Assembly (NCBI GenBank): GCA_038215095.1
Contig: JBBQRG010000005.1
Span: 1-64,000 of the forward strand
Source: DATACN01 sp038215095
GTDB lineage: Bacteria > Actinomycetota > Thermoleophilia > Solirubrobacterales > Thermoleophilaceae
Direction: 5' to 3'
Length of the DNA stretch: 64,000 nucleotides
Shown one piece after another: positions 52,929-60,681 of the stretch. The translations under genes were made by a program, and so were the position numbers. Positions within the stretch are counted from its first letter, which is position 1. The number at the start of each line of letters is the position of its first letter. Under the pieces are notes generated by a model. The model was not told the DNA's origin. It made no database searches and saw only the letters and a program-made list of their open reading frames with translations.

Positions 52929-53405
52929 CTACTCCTGGTAGCGGTACTCGGTGTCGCCGATGCGGACCACGTCGGCCACCTTCAGGCGCTCGGCCTGGCG
53001 CAGCTGCCGGCCGTTCAGGTAGGTGCCGTTGGTCGACCCCATGTCCTCCACGTACATGTAATCGCCGCGGTTGAAGACGCGCGCGTGGGCGCTCGACGCG
53101 AACGGGTCGTCCACCGGGATGTCAGAGCTGTCCGCGCGGCCCATCGTCGCGCCGTCGCCAACGTCGAAGACCGTCCCGGGCTCGTGCCCCATCGCCGCCA
53201 CCACCTCCAGTCGGGGGGACACTCCCGCGCGCAGGTCGGGCCCGCCGCGCTCGCGCCTCCGTGGCGCCGGCCCGGCCGGCTCCGCGGCCACGTTGCCGTC
53301 GCTCCGGGCCAGCTCGCGCGACGCGCTGCGGGCCACCCAGATCAGGAACAGGTAGAGGACAGCGAGGAAGCCGAACTTGAGCGCGACGGCGAGCGGCTCG
53401 TCCAC
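52929..53405 (-). CDS. fhaB: FHA-domain membrane protein (FhaB-type)
   Basis: A 158-residue protein with an N-terminal membrane helix (about 9-24) and a C-terminal FHA domain (about 67-155). FHA motifs MGRADSSDIPVDDPFASSAHARV and MGSTNGTYLNG (about 87-130) bind phospho-threonine peptides. Its place between pstP and fhaA matches the fhaB/fipA gene of mycobacteria, which links kinase signalling to the division and elongation machinery. It is 2 bases upstream of pstP. GTG 53405 is the start. Confidence 0.9.
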   Translation of the reverse strand: MDEPLAVALKFGFLAVLYLFLIWVARSASRELARSDGNVAAEPAGPAPRRRERGGPDLRAGVSPRLEVVAAMGHEPGTVFDVGDGATMGRADSSDIPVDDPFASSAHARVFNRGDYMYVEDMGSTNGTYLNGRQLRQAERLKVADVVRIGDTEYRYQE

Positions 53406-53415
53406 CGTGACTCCC

Positions 53416-54186
53416 TCAGTCGAGCTCGAAGGTCAGGTCGGTGACGCCGAGCGTCAGCTTGTCGCCGTCGCTCAGCTCGTGCTGATCCACGCGGCGCCCG
53501 TTCACCTTGATCCCGTTCGTCGAGCCCAGGTCCACCACCGTCCAGCGCCCTCCCTCGGAGCGCACCTCGGCGTGCCGGCGCGAGACGTTCGGGTCGTTGA
53601 CCATGATGTCGCACTCGCGGCTGCGCCCCATCAGCACGCGCGAGCCGCTGAGCACGTTGCGCTTGTCCTGGCCCACCAGCAGCGCCTGGCGCGAGCCGGC
53701 GCTGGCCGGCCCGGGCTCCACGCGCGGCTCGGAGGTCGGCGAGTAGACCATCGTGTGCCCGAAGTCGCCGGCCGACGGCGCGCCCTCGGCCTCCGGCGAC
53801 TCCTCGTCCTCGCCCAGGCCGCCGAGCAGCTGCGCCTGGATGCCGAACTCGCCGAGGCCGAGACGCTCGTCGGTCTCCAGGTCGATCTGCGGCCGGCTGG
53901 TGAGGGCGAGGCCCTCCGAGCGTGCGTGCTCGAGCAGGTAGTCCGACAGCTCCTTGCGCAGCGCCGGCTCGTAGCTCGTGAACTGCTCGCGGTCGTCGGG
54001 CGAGAGGAAGACTCGGTAGTGGTTCGGCACGTAGACGCGTGAGACGGAGACGACCTGGTTGTCCTCCATCTCCTTGGCGAGCTTGTGGGCCAGCTCCACG
54101 GGCTGGACGCGGCTCTTGAAGGCACGGCCGAAGGCGCCCTCTACGAGGCCGCCGAGTTTGGCTTCGAGGTTGCGGAGCATGCTCAT
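53416..54186 (-). CDS. fhaA: DUF3662 and FHA-domain protein (FhaA-type)
   Basis: A 256-residue cytoplasmic protein. The N-terminal DUF3662 domain (about 1-125, starting MSMLRNLEAKLGGLVEGAFGRAF) is followed by an acidic linker and a C-terminal FHA domain (about 165-255) with LMGRSRECDIMVNDPNVSRRHAEV and LGSTNGIKVNGRRV, which recognises phospho-threonine. In mycobacteria FhaA binds kinase targets and the MviN flippase. It is the first gene of the fhaA-fhaB-pstP-rodA-pbpA-pknB-ddl operon, 19 bases after the kinase upstream, which may be in the same transcript. Confidence 0.92.
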   Translation of the reverse strand: MSMLRNLEAKLGGLVEGAFGRAFKSRVQPVELAHKLAKEMEDNQVVSVSRVYVPNHYRVFLSPDDREQFTSYEPALRKELSDYLLEHARSEGLALTSRPQIDLETDERLGLGEFGIQAQLLGGLGEDEESPEAEGAPSAGDFGHTMVYSPTSEPRVEPGPASAGSRQALLVGQDKRNVLSGSRVLMGRSRECDIMVNDPNVSRRHAEVRSEGGRWTVVDLGSTNGIKVNGRRVDQHELSDGDKLTLGVTDLTFELD

Positions 54187-54205
54187 GGGAAACCGGAGAG
54201 TAGTC

Positions 54206-55921
54206 CTAAGCCGCGGTCGCGGTCTGCGTGCTCGGGGGCATGTCTGAGGTCGGTCCGGTGCGGGCCAGGGCCACCGCCACGAGAGCGGCTCCCACCGCCC
54301 CGGCGACCCCGCCGCGCGCCTGGTCCAGCGTGGTCTCGGCGGCCAGCAGGTCGCCGATGCCCACCAGTGCGGCGGCCAACCCCACGGCCCAGGCGGCGCC
54401 CCCGATCAGGTCGAAGGCCAGGAAGCGACCGCGCACGAGCAGCGGCAGGAGCGCGGCGAAAGCGGCGAAGGCGAGCGCGGGCAGCAGCGCCGGGGAGCTC
54501 AGCAGCGGGCCGATGGCGTCGGCGGCGGCCCTGCCGGCCGAGCTTGCCCACTCGGCCCGCGGCAAGGCGCCCGTCGGGATGCCGAACAGCAGGCTGCGCC
54601 CGGTCGCGATCTCGGCGAAGGCGAGCCACACGAGGCCGGTGGCGCCCAGCCCGGCGCGGCGCCGGGGCGTCGGCGCCAGCGCGGCCACGCCCACGAACAT
54701 GGGCGCCAGCCCGATCGTGCCCAGCAGCGGGGCCAGCGCCGGCACAGACCACCAGAGGCCCGCGCGCGGCAACAGCAGCGGCACCGGCAGGCAGGCTGCC
54801 GCAAGCACCAGCGCGGTCCCCTGACGGCCGGCCTCGGGGGAAGCCAGCCAGAGGCACGCGGCTACCGCCGTGGCGATCCAGCCGACCCGCGGCAGCAGCG
54901 CGCAGGCGGCCGCGGCGCCGAGCGACGCCCCGGCCACGGAGAACGGCGGCTCCGGGCCCAGCTGGGTGAGCACGAACAGCGTTAGCAGTCCGGTTGCGGC
55001 GCCTGCCCCCAGGCGCGGCAGCAGCCGCGGGCCGAGCGGGCGCTCGCGCGGGCGCACGGCGGTCAGGCCGAAGCGCCGCTGCGTTGCCGTCTCCACCAGG
55101 CCGCCCTCGTCCTCCAGCTCGTCCGCCACCGACTCCAGCACCGCCTTTAGGCGCGCGGGAGCGGGCCGCAGCGCTGGATCGCGCTCGAGCGCGTCGTCGA
55201 TCGCGTCGCAGAGCTCAATCGGCAGGTCGCGGCGCTGGAGCCCCAGCGACGGCAGCGGGCCGCCCAGGCGCCGCGCCGGGTCGAACCCGGTCCAGGCCAC
55301 GTAGAGCGTCAGCGCCAGCGAGAAGAGGTCGCTCGCGCCGCTCACGCGCGTGCCCTCGGCCTGCTCGGGCGCCATGTAGGCCAGCGTGCCGACGACGTCC
55401 CCCGTGCGGGTGACCGGATCGCTGGTGGCCACGTGCGCCACCCCAAAGTCGGTGAGCTTCGCGAAGCCCGCGCCGGCGGCGGGCTCGGCCACCACCATCA
55501 CGTTCTGCGGCTTCACGTCGCGGTGGATCACTCCGCGCGAGTGGGCGTGCTGGAGCGCGTCGCACAGCGTGGCCCCGACGCGGGCCACGTCCTGGTCGGA
55601 GAGGGCGCCGCCGCGCATCAGCTCCGCCAGCGAGCGGCCGGGCACCAGCTCGGACACCAGGTAGAGGTGCTGCTCGTCGCCGGCGAGCTCGTAGAGCGTC
55701 ACGATGCCCGGGTGCCCCAGGCGGGCGGCGGCGCGGGCCTCGCGCTCGGCGCGCGGGTCGCCGTCACGCTCCACGACCTTGACCGCCACCTCGCGCTCGA
55801 GCTTCTCGTCCCAGGCCTGCCAGACCACGCCGAAGCCGCCGGCGCCGATCCGGCGTTCCATGCGGTAGCGCCCCAGCAGAGCGCGCTCCGCGGCCGGAAT
55901 GGTCTGGGCACCTTCTTCCAC
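54206..55921 (-). CDS. serine/threonine protein kinase with polytopic membrane tail
   Basis: About 571 residues. The kinase domain (about 18-275) has the glycine loop GAGGFGVV (26-33), K48, HRDVKPQN with D135 and DFG with D158. The C-terminal half (about 320-570) has about 8-10 hydrophobic segments with no recognisable extracellular sensor domain, unlike PASTA kinases. I prefer the GTG at 55921, with GAAAGGG upstream; a longer start at ATG 55993 would add PVGNPVGN, encoded by a perfect 12-bp tandem repeat with rare GTT codons, more likely promoter DNA. It may replace pknA near the fha operon, but that is only positional. Confidence 0.86.
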   Translation of the reverse strand: MEEGAQTIPAAERALLGRYRMERRIGAGGFGVVWQAWDEKLEREVAVKVVERDGDPRAEREARAAARLGHPGIVTLYELAGDEQHLYLVSELVPGRSLAELMRGGALSDQDVARVGATLCDALQHAHSRGVIHRDVKPQNVMVVAEPAAGAGFAKLTDFGVAHVATSDPVTRTGDVVGTLAYMAPEQAEGTRVSGASDLFSLALTLYVAWTGFDPARRLGGPLPSLGLQRRDLPIELCDAIDDALERDPALRPAPARLKAVLESVADELEDEGGLVETATQRRFGLTAVRPRERPLGPRLLPRLGAGAATGLLTLFVLTQLGPEPPFSVAGASLGAAAACALLPRVGWIATAVAACLWLASPEAGRQGTALVLAAACLPVPLLLPRAGLWWSVPALAPLLGTIGLAPMFVGVAALAPTPRRRAGLGATGLVWLAFAEIATGRSLLFGIPTGALPRAEWASSAGRAAADAIGPLLSSPALLPALAFAAFAALLPLLVRGRFLAFDLIGGAAWAVGLAAALVGIGDLLAAETTLDQARGGVAGAVGAALVAVALARTGPTSDMPPSTQTATAA

Positions 55922-55957
55922 GGGTTCCCTTTCGGTTCTGGGCAGGCCGTCCCTGCC

Positions 55958-55997
55958 GTTGCCAACCGGGTTGCCAACCGGAACTCGGGTCATACTA
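55958..55997. promoter_or_regulatory. divergent promoter with tandem repeat and shared -10
   Basis: The 12-bp unit GTTGCCAACCGG occurs twice in a row (55958-55981). Each unit contains the GTT-gcc-AAC dyad. Next to it CATACTA (55991-55997) reads CATACT on the plus strand and TAGTAT on the minus strand, a possible shared -10 for the genes at 56006 and 55921. The repeats could be an operator. Confidence 0.45.
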
Positions 55998-56005
55998 GGA
56001 GCGTT

Positions 56006-57082
56006 CTGTCCTTCCTCGACGAACCGGACGAGCCCGCACGCCCTTCCCGGCGTGGGGGCAGCGCAGCGACAGCCGACCGCCAGACGCTTCTGGTGCGCCG
56101 GTCGATGGCGCTTGGAGCGGGACTGATCGTGTTGGTTTTGCTGGTGCTCGGCGTGCGCGGCTGCGTGAACGCCCGCCAGGATCGCGCGATGAAGGACTAC
56201 GTGCGGAACGTGAGCGACCTGACCTCGGAGTCCAAGCAGCAGAGCAAGGCCTTCTTCGACCTCCTGAATGGCCCCGGCGGCCGCAACCAGCCGGTGGAGG
56301 TTCAGAACAGCCTGAACGGCTTCAGGGTGCAGTCGGCCCAGCTGGTGGACAGGGCGCGCGCCCTCAGCCACCCGGGCGAGGCCGGCTCGGCGCACGACGC
56401 GCTGGTCGAGACGCTGGAGTTCCGCCGCAACGGCCTGGCGGCGATCGCCGACGCCCTGCCGACCGCCCTCGGCGATCAGAACCGCCGCGAGGGCACCGAC
56501 AAGGTCACCCGGCAGATGCAGAGCCTCCTGGCCAGCGACGTGGTCTACACGCAGCGCTTCGTGCCGGGCCTGAGAAAGGCACTCCGCGACGACAAGCTGC
56601 TGGCCGAGGTTCGCGTACCCGCCAGCCAGTTCGTTCCGAACGTGCAATGGCTGCAGCCCAGCTTCGTCGCGGGGAAGGTGGGCGCCCTTCGCAACGGCAA
56701 GGGCGGCGCCGCCGCCCCCGGCCTGCACGGCACCGGCCTCGGCACGGTCGCACTCGGTGGTCAGGCGCTCACGCCCGGCGGCTCCGTGTCGGTGAAGCTC
56801 AGCCAGCAGCTCAAGGCCGACGTCCAAGTGGCGAACCAGGGCCAGAACACCGAGACCGACGTGAACGTGAAGGTCACGATCGGCAAGGGCGCCGACGCGA
56901 TCACCGCGCAACAGCCGCTCGCCTCGATCGCCGCGGGCGAGACGAAGACCGTCACGCTCACGATCCAAGAACAGCCGCCCACCGGCCAGAACGTCCCGGT
57001 GAACGTGGACGTCGCGGCGGTTCCGGGCGAGAAGAAGATCGACAACAACAAGCAGACCTACACGGTGATCTTCACCCGCTAG
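56006..57082 (+). CDS. membrane-anchored protein with C-terminal CARDB-like domain; probable CTG start
   Basis: About 358 residues. After a disordered start comes a membrane helix (LGAGLIVLVLLVLGVRGC, about 36-53), then a helical external region (about 60-250) and a C-terminal beta domain (about 265-358: KADVQVANQGQNTETDVNVKV and VDVAAVPGEKKIDNNKQTY) like CARDB/Ig-type adhesion folds. The reading frame stays open and protein-like (SFLDEPDEPARPSRR) upstream of the first ATG (56105) and GTG (56093), and AGGAG (55997-56001) sits 4 bases before a CTG at 56006. I infer a CTG start; 56105 is the safe alternative. Function unknown. Confidence 0.65.
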   Translation: MSFLDEPDEPARPSRRGGSAATADRQTLLVRRSMALGAGLIVLVLLVLGVRGCVNARQDRAMKDYVRNVSDLTSESKQQSKAFFDLLNGPGGRNQPVEVQNSLNGFRVQSAQLVDRARALSHPGEAGSAHDALVETLEFRRNGLAAIADALPTALGDQNRREGTDKVTRQMQSLLASDVVYTQRFVPGLRKALRDDKLLAEVRVPASQFVPNVQWLQPSFVAGKVGALRNGKGGAAAPGLHGTGLGTVALGGQALTPGGSVSVKLSQQLKADVQVANQGQNTETDVNVKVTIGKGADAITAQQPLASIAAGETKTVTLTIQEQPPTGQNVPVNVDVAAVPGEKKIDNNKQTYTVIFTR

Positions 57083-57090
57083 GGCGCCTG

Positions 57091-57096
57091 TATGGT
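57091..57096 (+). promoter_or_regulatory. -10 hexamer before the DUF4446-pheA genes
   Basis: TATGGT, a TAnnnT-type -10, lies 9 bases before the ATG at 57106 with no Shine-Dalgarno. It probably drives a leaderless mRNA for the DUF4446 gene and pheA. Confidence 0.45.
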
Positions 57097-57105
57097 GCGG
57101 GCGAG

Positions 57106-57615
57106 ATGGACGATCTGACCACAACCCAGGGAATCGTGGCGCTGGCCGCCGCCGCGGTCGGCCTGGCGGCCTTCATCTGGGTCGCGGTGCTGGGGCTGAA
57201 GCTGCGACGCCTGCGCGCCAACCAGCGCGCGGTGCTGGGCGCGGACGGCGAGCGCGACCTGGTCGAGCAGGCGACCGGCCTCGAGGCCGCCTTCGTCCAG
57301 CTGCGCGACTGGGTCGAGGAGACCTCGCGCCACCTGGAGCAGCGGATGGGGGCCGCCGAGCAGCGCATCGACGGCTGCGTGGCCCACTCCTCGCTGATCC
57401 GCTACGACGCCTACAACGAGATGTCGGGGCAGCAGTCGAGCTCGGTGGCGCTGCTCGACGCGCACCGCTCCGGCGTGGTGGTGTCGTCGATCCTGCACCG
57501 CGACCAGGCCCGCGTCTACGTCAAGCAGGTGCACCAGGGCCAGTCCGAGCTGGAGCTCTCGCCCGAAGAGCAGGAGGCCATCGAGACGGCCATGGGCGAG
57601 CGCGCCAGCGCCTGA
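57106..57615 (+). CDS. DUF4446-family protein
   Basis: A 169-residue protein of the DUF4446 family. Residues 9-29 form a membrane helix (GIVALAAAAVGLAAFIWVAV), then a coiled-coil-like stretch (about 50-90), then the conserved block SLIRYDAYNEMSGQQSSSVALLD (about 100-122), VVSSILHRDQARVYVKQV and SPEEQEAIETAM. No function is established. It is 3 bases upstream of pheA, so the two are cotranscribed. The ATG at 57106 follows a TATGGT -10. Confidence 0.86.
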   Translation: MDDLTTTQGIVALAAAAVGLAAFIWVAVLGLKLRRLRANQRAVLGADGERDLVEQATGLEAAFVQLRDWVEETSRHLEQRMGAAEQRIDGCVAHSSLIRYDAYNEMSGQQSSSVALLDAHRSGVVVSSILHRDQARVYVKQVHQGQSELELSPEEQEAIETAMGERASA

Positions 57616-57618
57616 CGC

Positions 57619-58461
57619 GTGCGGGTCGCCTTCCTCGGCCCTGCCGGGACGTACACCGAGGAGGCGCTGCGGGCCTCGGCCCCCGAGGGCATCGAGGAGC
57701 TTCCGTACCCATCGGTCTACGAGACCGTGATGGCGGTGCAGGACGGCGCGGCCGAGCGGGCCGTCGTGCCGATCGAGAACTCGCTGGAGGGCGGCGTGGC
57801 CGCCACGCTCGACGCGCTGGCCACCGACGCCGACCGGGTGCGCATCTCGGCCGAGGTGGTGCTGCCCGTGCATCACTGCCTGGTCGCCGCGCGCGAGCTC
57901 GAGCTCGACGCGGTGGAGCGCGTGATCTCCCACCCGCAGGCCACCGCGCAGTGTGCGCGGTTCCTGCGCGAGCGCCTGCCCCACGCCGAGCGGGTGTCGG
58001 CCGGCTCGACCGCGGAGGCCGTGCGCCAGGTGCGCGACGCCGAAGGCCCCTGGGCCGCGCTCGGCTCGCGCCTGTCGGCCGAGCTGTACGACTGCCTGCT
58101 GCTGGCCGAGGACGTGGAGGACCACGCCGGCAACCTCACGCGCTTCGTCTGGCTGGCGCGCGACGGCGAGGCTCAGCCGGAGAGCGGCGGGCCGGCCAAG
58201 ACCTCGATCGTGTTCTGGGGCGCCGGCGACGAGTCTCCCGGCTGGCTCGTGTCCGTGCTCGACGAGCTCGCCAGCCGGGAGATCAACCTGACCCGCATCG
58301 AGTCGCGCCCGCGGCGCGTGCGGCTCGGCCATTACATGTTCTTTGCAGATCTCGAGGGCGGCGAGCGGGAGGCGCCCGTCTCGGAGGCGCTCCAGGCCCT
58401 GCGCGGCCGCGTCCAGGAGCTGCGCGTGCTCGGAAGCTACCCGTCCGCGCCCGCCGTCTAG
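57619..58461 (+). CDS. pheA: prephenate dehydratase
   Basis: A 280-residue prephenate dehydratase, the phenylalanine-pathway enzyme that makes phenylpyruvate. VAFLGPAGTYTEEAL opens the PDT domain (about 1-180), with PIENSLEGGV, HHCLVAA, SHPQATAQC and the catalytic-region GSTAEAVRQV. A C-terminal ACT domain (about 194-275) with INLTRIESRPRR binds phenylalanine, giving feedback inhibition. No chorismate mutase domain is fused. GTG 57619 starts 3 bases after the DUF4446 stop. Confidence 0.93.
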   Translation: MRVAFLGPAGTYTEEALRASAPEGIEELPYPSVYETVMAVQDGAAERAVVPIENSLEGGVAATLDALATDADRVRISAEVVLPVHHCLVAARELELDAVERVISHPQATAQCARFLRERLPHAERVSAGSTAEAVRQVRDAEGPWAALGSRLSAELYDCLLLAEDVEDHAGNLTRFVWLARDGEAQPESGGPAKTSIVFWGAGDESPGWLVSVLDELASREINLTRIESRPRRVRLGHYMFFADLEGGEREAPVSEALQALRGRVQELRVLGSYPSAPAV

Positions 58462-58462
58462 C

Positions 58463-58468
58463 TAAACT
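58463..58468 (+). promoter_or_regulatory. -10 hexamer before the HNH gene
   Basis: TAAACT lies 7 bases before the GTG at 58476 with no Shine-Dalgarno, so a leaderless transcript is likely. It directly follows the pheA stop (58459-58461). Confidence 0.5.
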
Positions 58469-58475
58469 GGCGGCC

Positions 58476-59084
58476 GTGGCAGTGCGAGTTGCAGGCCCTC
58501 TGAGGGCCGGATCGGGGGACGCTGAACCAGTCCCTCCCGCCGCGCTGCCCGGAGCCCGGGCCGAGCAGCGCGTCACTTCGTCGGGCCGGGTACTGGTTCT
58601 GAACGCCTCGTACGAGCCGATCAACGTCTGCACGGTACGGCGCGCGGCGGTGCTGATCCTGAAGGAGCGGGCGGAGGTGCTCGAGCACTCCGAGTGGAAC
58701 CTGCACGCCGAGTCGCTGACGCTGCCGCGGCCGGTGGTCATCCGCCTCGTGACCTATGTGCGCATCCCGCGTGACGCCCACCGCCGCAAGATCACCCGCC
58801 GCGCGGTGTTCGCCCGCGACCGCTGGACTTGCCAGTACTGCGGGCACGAGCGCGGCAACCTGACCGTGGATCACGTGATCCCGCGCTCCAAGGGAGGCGG
58901 CTCGAGCTGGGACAACATCGTGACCTGCTGCGCCCCCTGCAACCGCCGAAAGGGCGACCGCCTGCCGCGGCAGGCCAAGATGGTTCCCGTGCGAGCGCCG
59001 CGCGCCCCCAGCTCCACGATCTTCATCCACGTGGCTGCGCCCACTATTCCAGCCGCGTGGGAGCAATACCTTGTCGCAGCCTGA
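58476..59084 (+). CDS. HNH endonuclease
   Basis: A 202-residue HNH nuclease with a zinc-like pair, CQYCG and CCAPC, framing the catalytic VDHVIPRSKGG and NIVTCCAPCNRRKGDR segments (about 115-165). The N-terminal half (LVLNASYEPINVCTVRRAAVLIL) is the conserved part of actinobacterial stand-alone HNH proteins; their biological role is not known. It is not linked here to a restriction system, intein or group I intron. GTG 58476 is the start, with a TAAACT -10 at leaderless spacing. The last 14 bases overlap the next gene. Confidence 0.85.
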   Translation: MAVRVAGPLRAGSGDAEPVPPAALPGARAEQRVTSSGRVLVLNASYEPINVCTVRRAAVLILKERAEVLEHSEWNLHAESLTLPRPVVIRLVTYVRIPRDAHRRKITRRAVFARDRWTCQYCGHERGNLTVDHVIPRSKGGGSSWDNIVTCCAPCNRRKGDRLPRQAKMVPVRAPRAPSSTIFIHVAAPTIPAAWEQYLVAA

Positions 59085-59553
59085 GCCGCCGCGAGGGCCC
59101 GAGCCACCACTTGAGCCGATCGACGACGCGGCCCCGGCCACGGTCGGCGAGCTGCGCTCGCTGCGCCGCTGGCTCGTGGTGGCCGGCGTCTGGGCCGTGG
59201 CCGCCAGCGCCATCGCGATCATCGCGCTGCTCTCGACGAACAGCAACGACCAGCCCAAGCGCTCGCCCGGCGCCGTGACCGGCACACAGCTGGCCGGCGT
59301 GCAGCGCGACCTCGACCAGCGCATCGACGCGCTCGAGAAGCAGGCCAAGTCGGCCCCCAGCTCCGACGACGTGTCGAAGCTCCAGGACCGCCTCAAGGCG
59401 GTGGAGGACCGCAGCGACAGCACGCGCAGCGACCTGAAGGCCGTGCGTACGGACCTCGGCGACCTGAAGAAGCGCGTGGACGCCGTGGAGAAGCAGCAGC
59501 AGAACAACGCCGGCAGCGGCGGCACCGGCACCAACACCACGACGACACCCTGA
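59071..59553 (+). CDS. membrane-anchored coiled-coil protein of unknown function
   Basis: A 160-residue protein: a short Pro-rich cytoplasmic part, a transmembrane helix (about 34-55: WLVVAGVWAVAASAIAIIAL), a short linker and a coiled coil (about 74-143, with repeated LDQRIDALEKQ and LGDLKKRVDAVEKQ heptads), then a Gly/Thr tail. Nothing identifies its function; the layout resembles envelope spacer or polymerising proteins. The TTG start at 59071 overlaps the HNH gene by 14 bases, so both are probably cotranslated. An ATG-started alternative is not visible. Confidence 0.7.
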   Translation: MSQPEPPRGPEPPLEPIDDAAPATVGELRSLRRWLVVAGVWAVAASAIAIIALLSTNSNDQPKRSPGAVTGTQLAGVQRDLDQRIDALEKQAKSAPSSDDVSKLQDRLKAVEDRSDSTRSDLKAVRTDLGDLKKRVDAVEKQQQNNAGSGGTGTNTTTTP

Positions 59554-59557
59554 GGTC

Positions 59558-60633
59558 ATGACCACCAAGCTCGCAGCACTCTCACCGCCGGCCTCGCCCT
59601 GCTCCTCCTGGCGCCCGCCGGCGCGCAGGCGAAGACCTTCACGCCGATCTCCACCGGCCAGTTCCAGCTGGTCAAGCACGGCTTCAACAAGACCAACCGG
59701 GGCCGGATCACTCAACTCAGCAAGACCTATCCGCAGGTCGGCCTGGGCGCCCTGATCGCCGACACCAACCGCACGAACACCGGGCTGATGACGAGCGCGG
59801 CCCCGAAGGGCGCTTTTGGCTACAGCTGGGAGGGCGGCGACAACGGCGTCGACTACTGGACGCCGCAGGGCATCACCGGGAACGGCAGCGGGGTGCAGGC
59901 GCAGAGCTGGTACAAGGGCGCCAGCGGCCACGAGGAGGCCGTGCGGATCTCGTTCGTGGACCGCAGCAAGGGCGCCAACGGCATGTATCGCTTCGGCCTG
60001 CTCGTGCGCCCCACCGGCGGCTCGGGCTTCGCGCAGATCACGCGCCACGCGGGCGGGATTGCCTGGGTGGGCAAGTACCTCTACGTGGCCGACACCAACA
60101 ACGGCTTGCTCGTGTTCGACCTGTCGCGCACGCTGCGGGTGCCCAACAACAGGCTCGGCTCCACCGGCAACTACCGCTACCTGATCCCGCAGATCGGCCG
60201 CTACCAGCGCGGCGGCGGCGGCGCGCTGAAGTTCTCGGCGCTCTCGGTGGACAACTCCAACCCGGCCAGCCCGGCGCTGGTTGCCGGCGAGTACCAGGTA
60301 TACGAGAACAAAGACCCGACCACGCGGATCGCGCGCTGGGCGCTCAGCACGAAGACGGGCCGGCTCGTGCGGGCCCGTGCCTCGCAGGCCTGGAAGACCG
60401 GCTTCGACCAGCTCCAGGGCGTGGTCACCAACCAAGGCCAGATCTACGCGTCCTCCACCTGGGGCGCCGGCGGCAAGCTCTACCACGGCAAGCCGCGCAA
60501 GAGGGCGAAGACGAACGCCTGGGGTCACGTCGGCCCCGAGGGCCTCTACGCCACGAAGACGCAGCTGTGGACGCTCACCGAGCAGAAGGACCATCGCACC
60601 GTGTTCGGCAAGACCTTCAGCAGCCTGAACTGA
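59558..60633 (+). CDS. secreted beta-rich protein with an N-terminal frameshift
   Basis: The ATG at 59558 opens MTTKLAAL, the start of a signal peptide, but a change of frame near 59580 is needed to continue as LTAGLALLLLAPAGAQAKTF and the rest of the protein. A one-base deletion in the present sequence, relative to an ancestor, would explain it; a sequencing error is equally possible. In the downstream frame the first ATG is at 59788, which would remove the signal and the first 70 residues. The protein is about 358 residues, rich in beta strands and Gly/Asn (VGKYLYVADTNNGLLVFDL), and may be a propeller-like surface protein. A terminator follows. Confidence 0.6.
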
Positions 60634-60662
60634 CGAGGGGCGCCCCAATGGGACGCCCCTCG
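60634..60662 (+). terminator. hairpin terminator after the secreted-protein gene
   Basis: CGAGGGGCG (60634-60642) pairs with CGCCCCTCG (60654-60662) in a 9-bp stem, and CCC/GGG pair again inside around an AAT loop. It begins at the stop codon of the upstream gene. No T-tract follows, so it may be an intrinsic terminator of the hairpin-only type, usable on both strands. Confidence 0.65.
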
Positions 60663-60681
60663 CAATAGCTGCTGGACCTGA

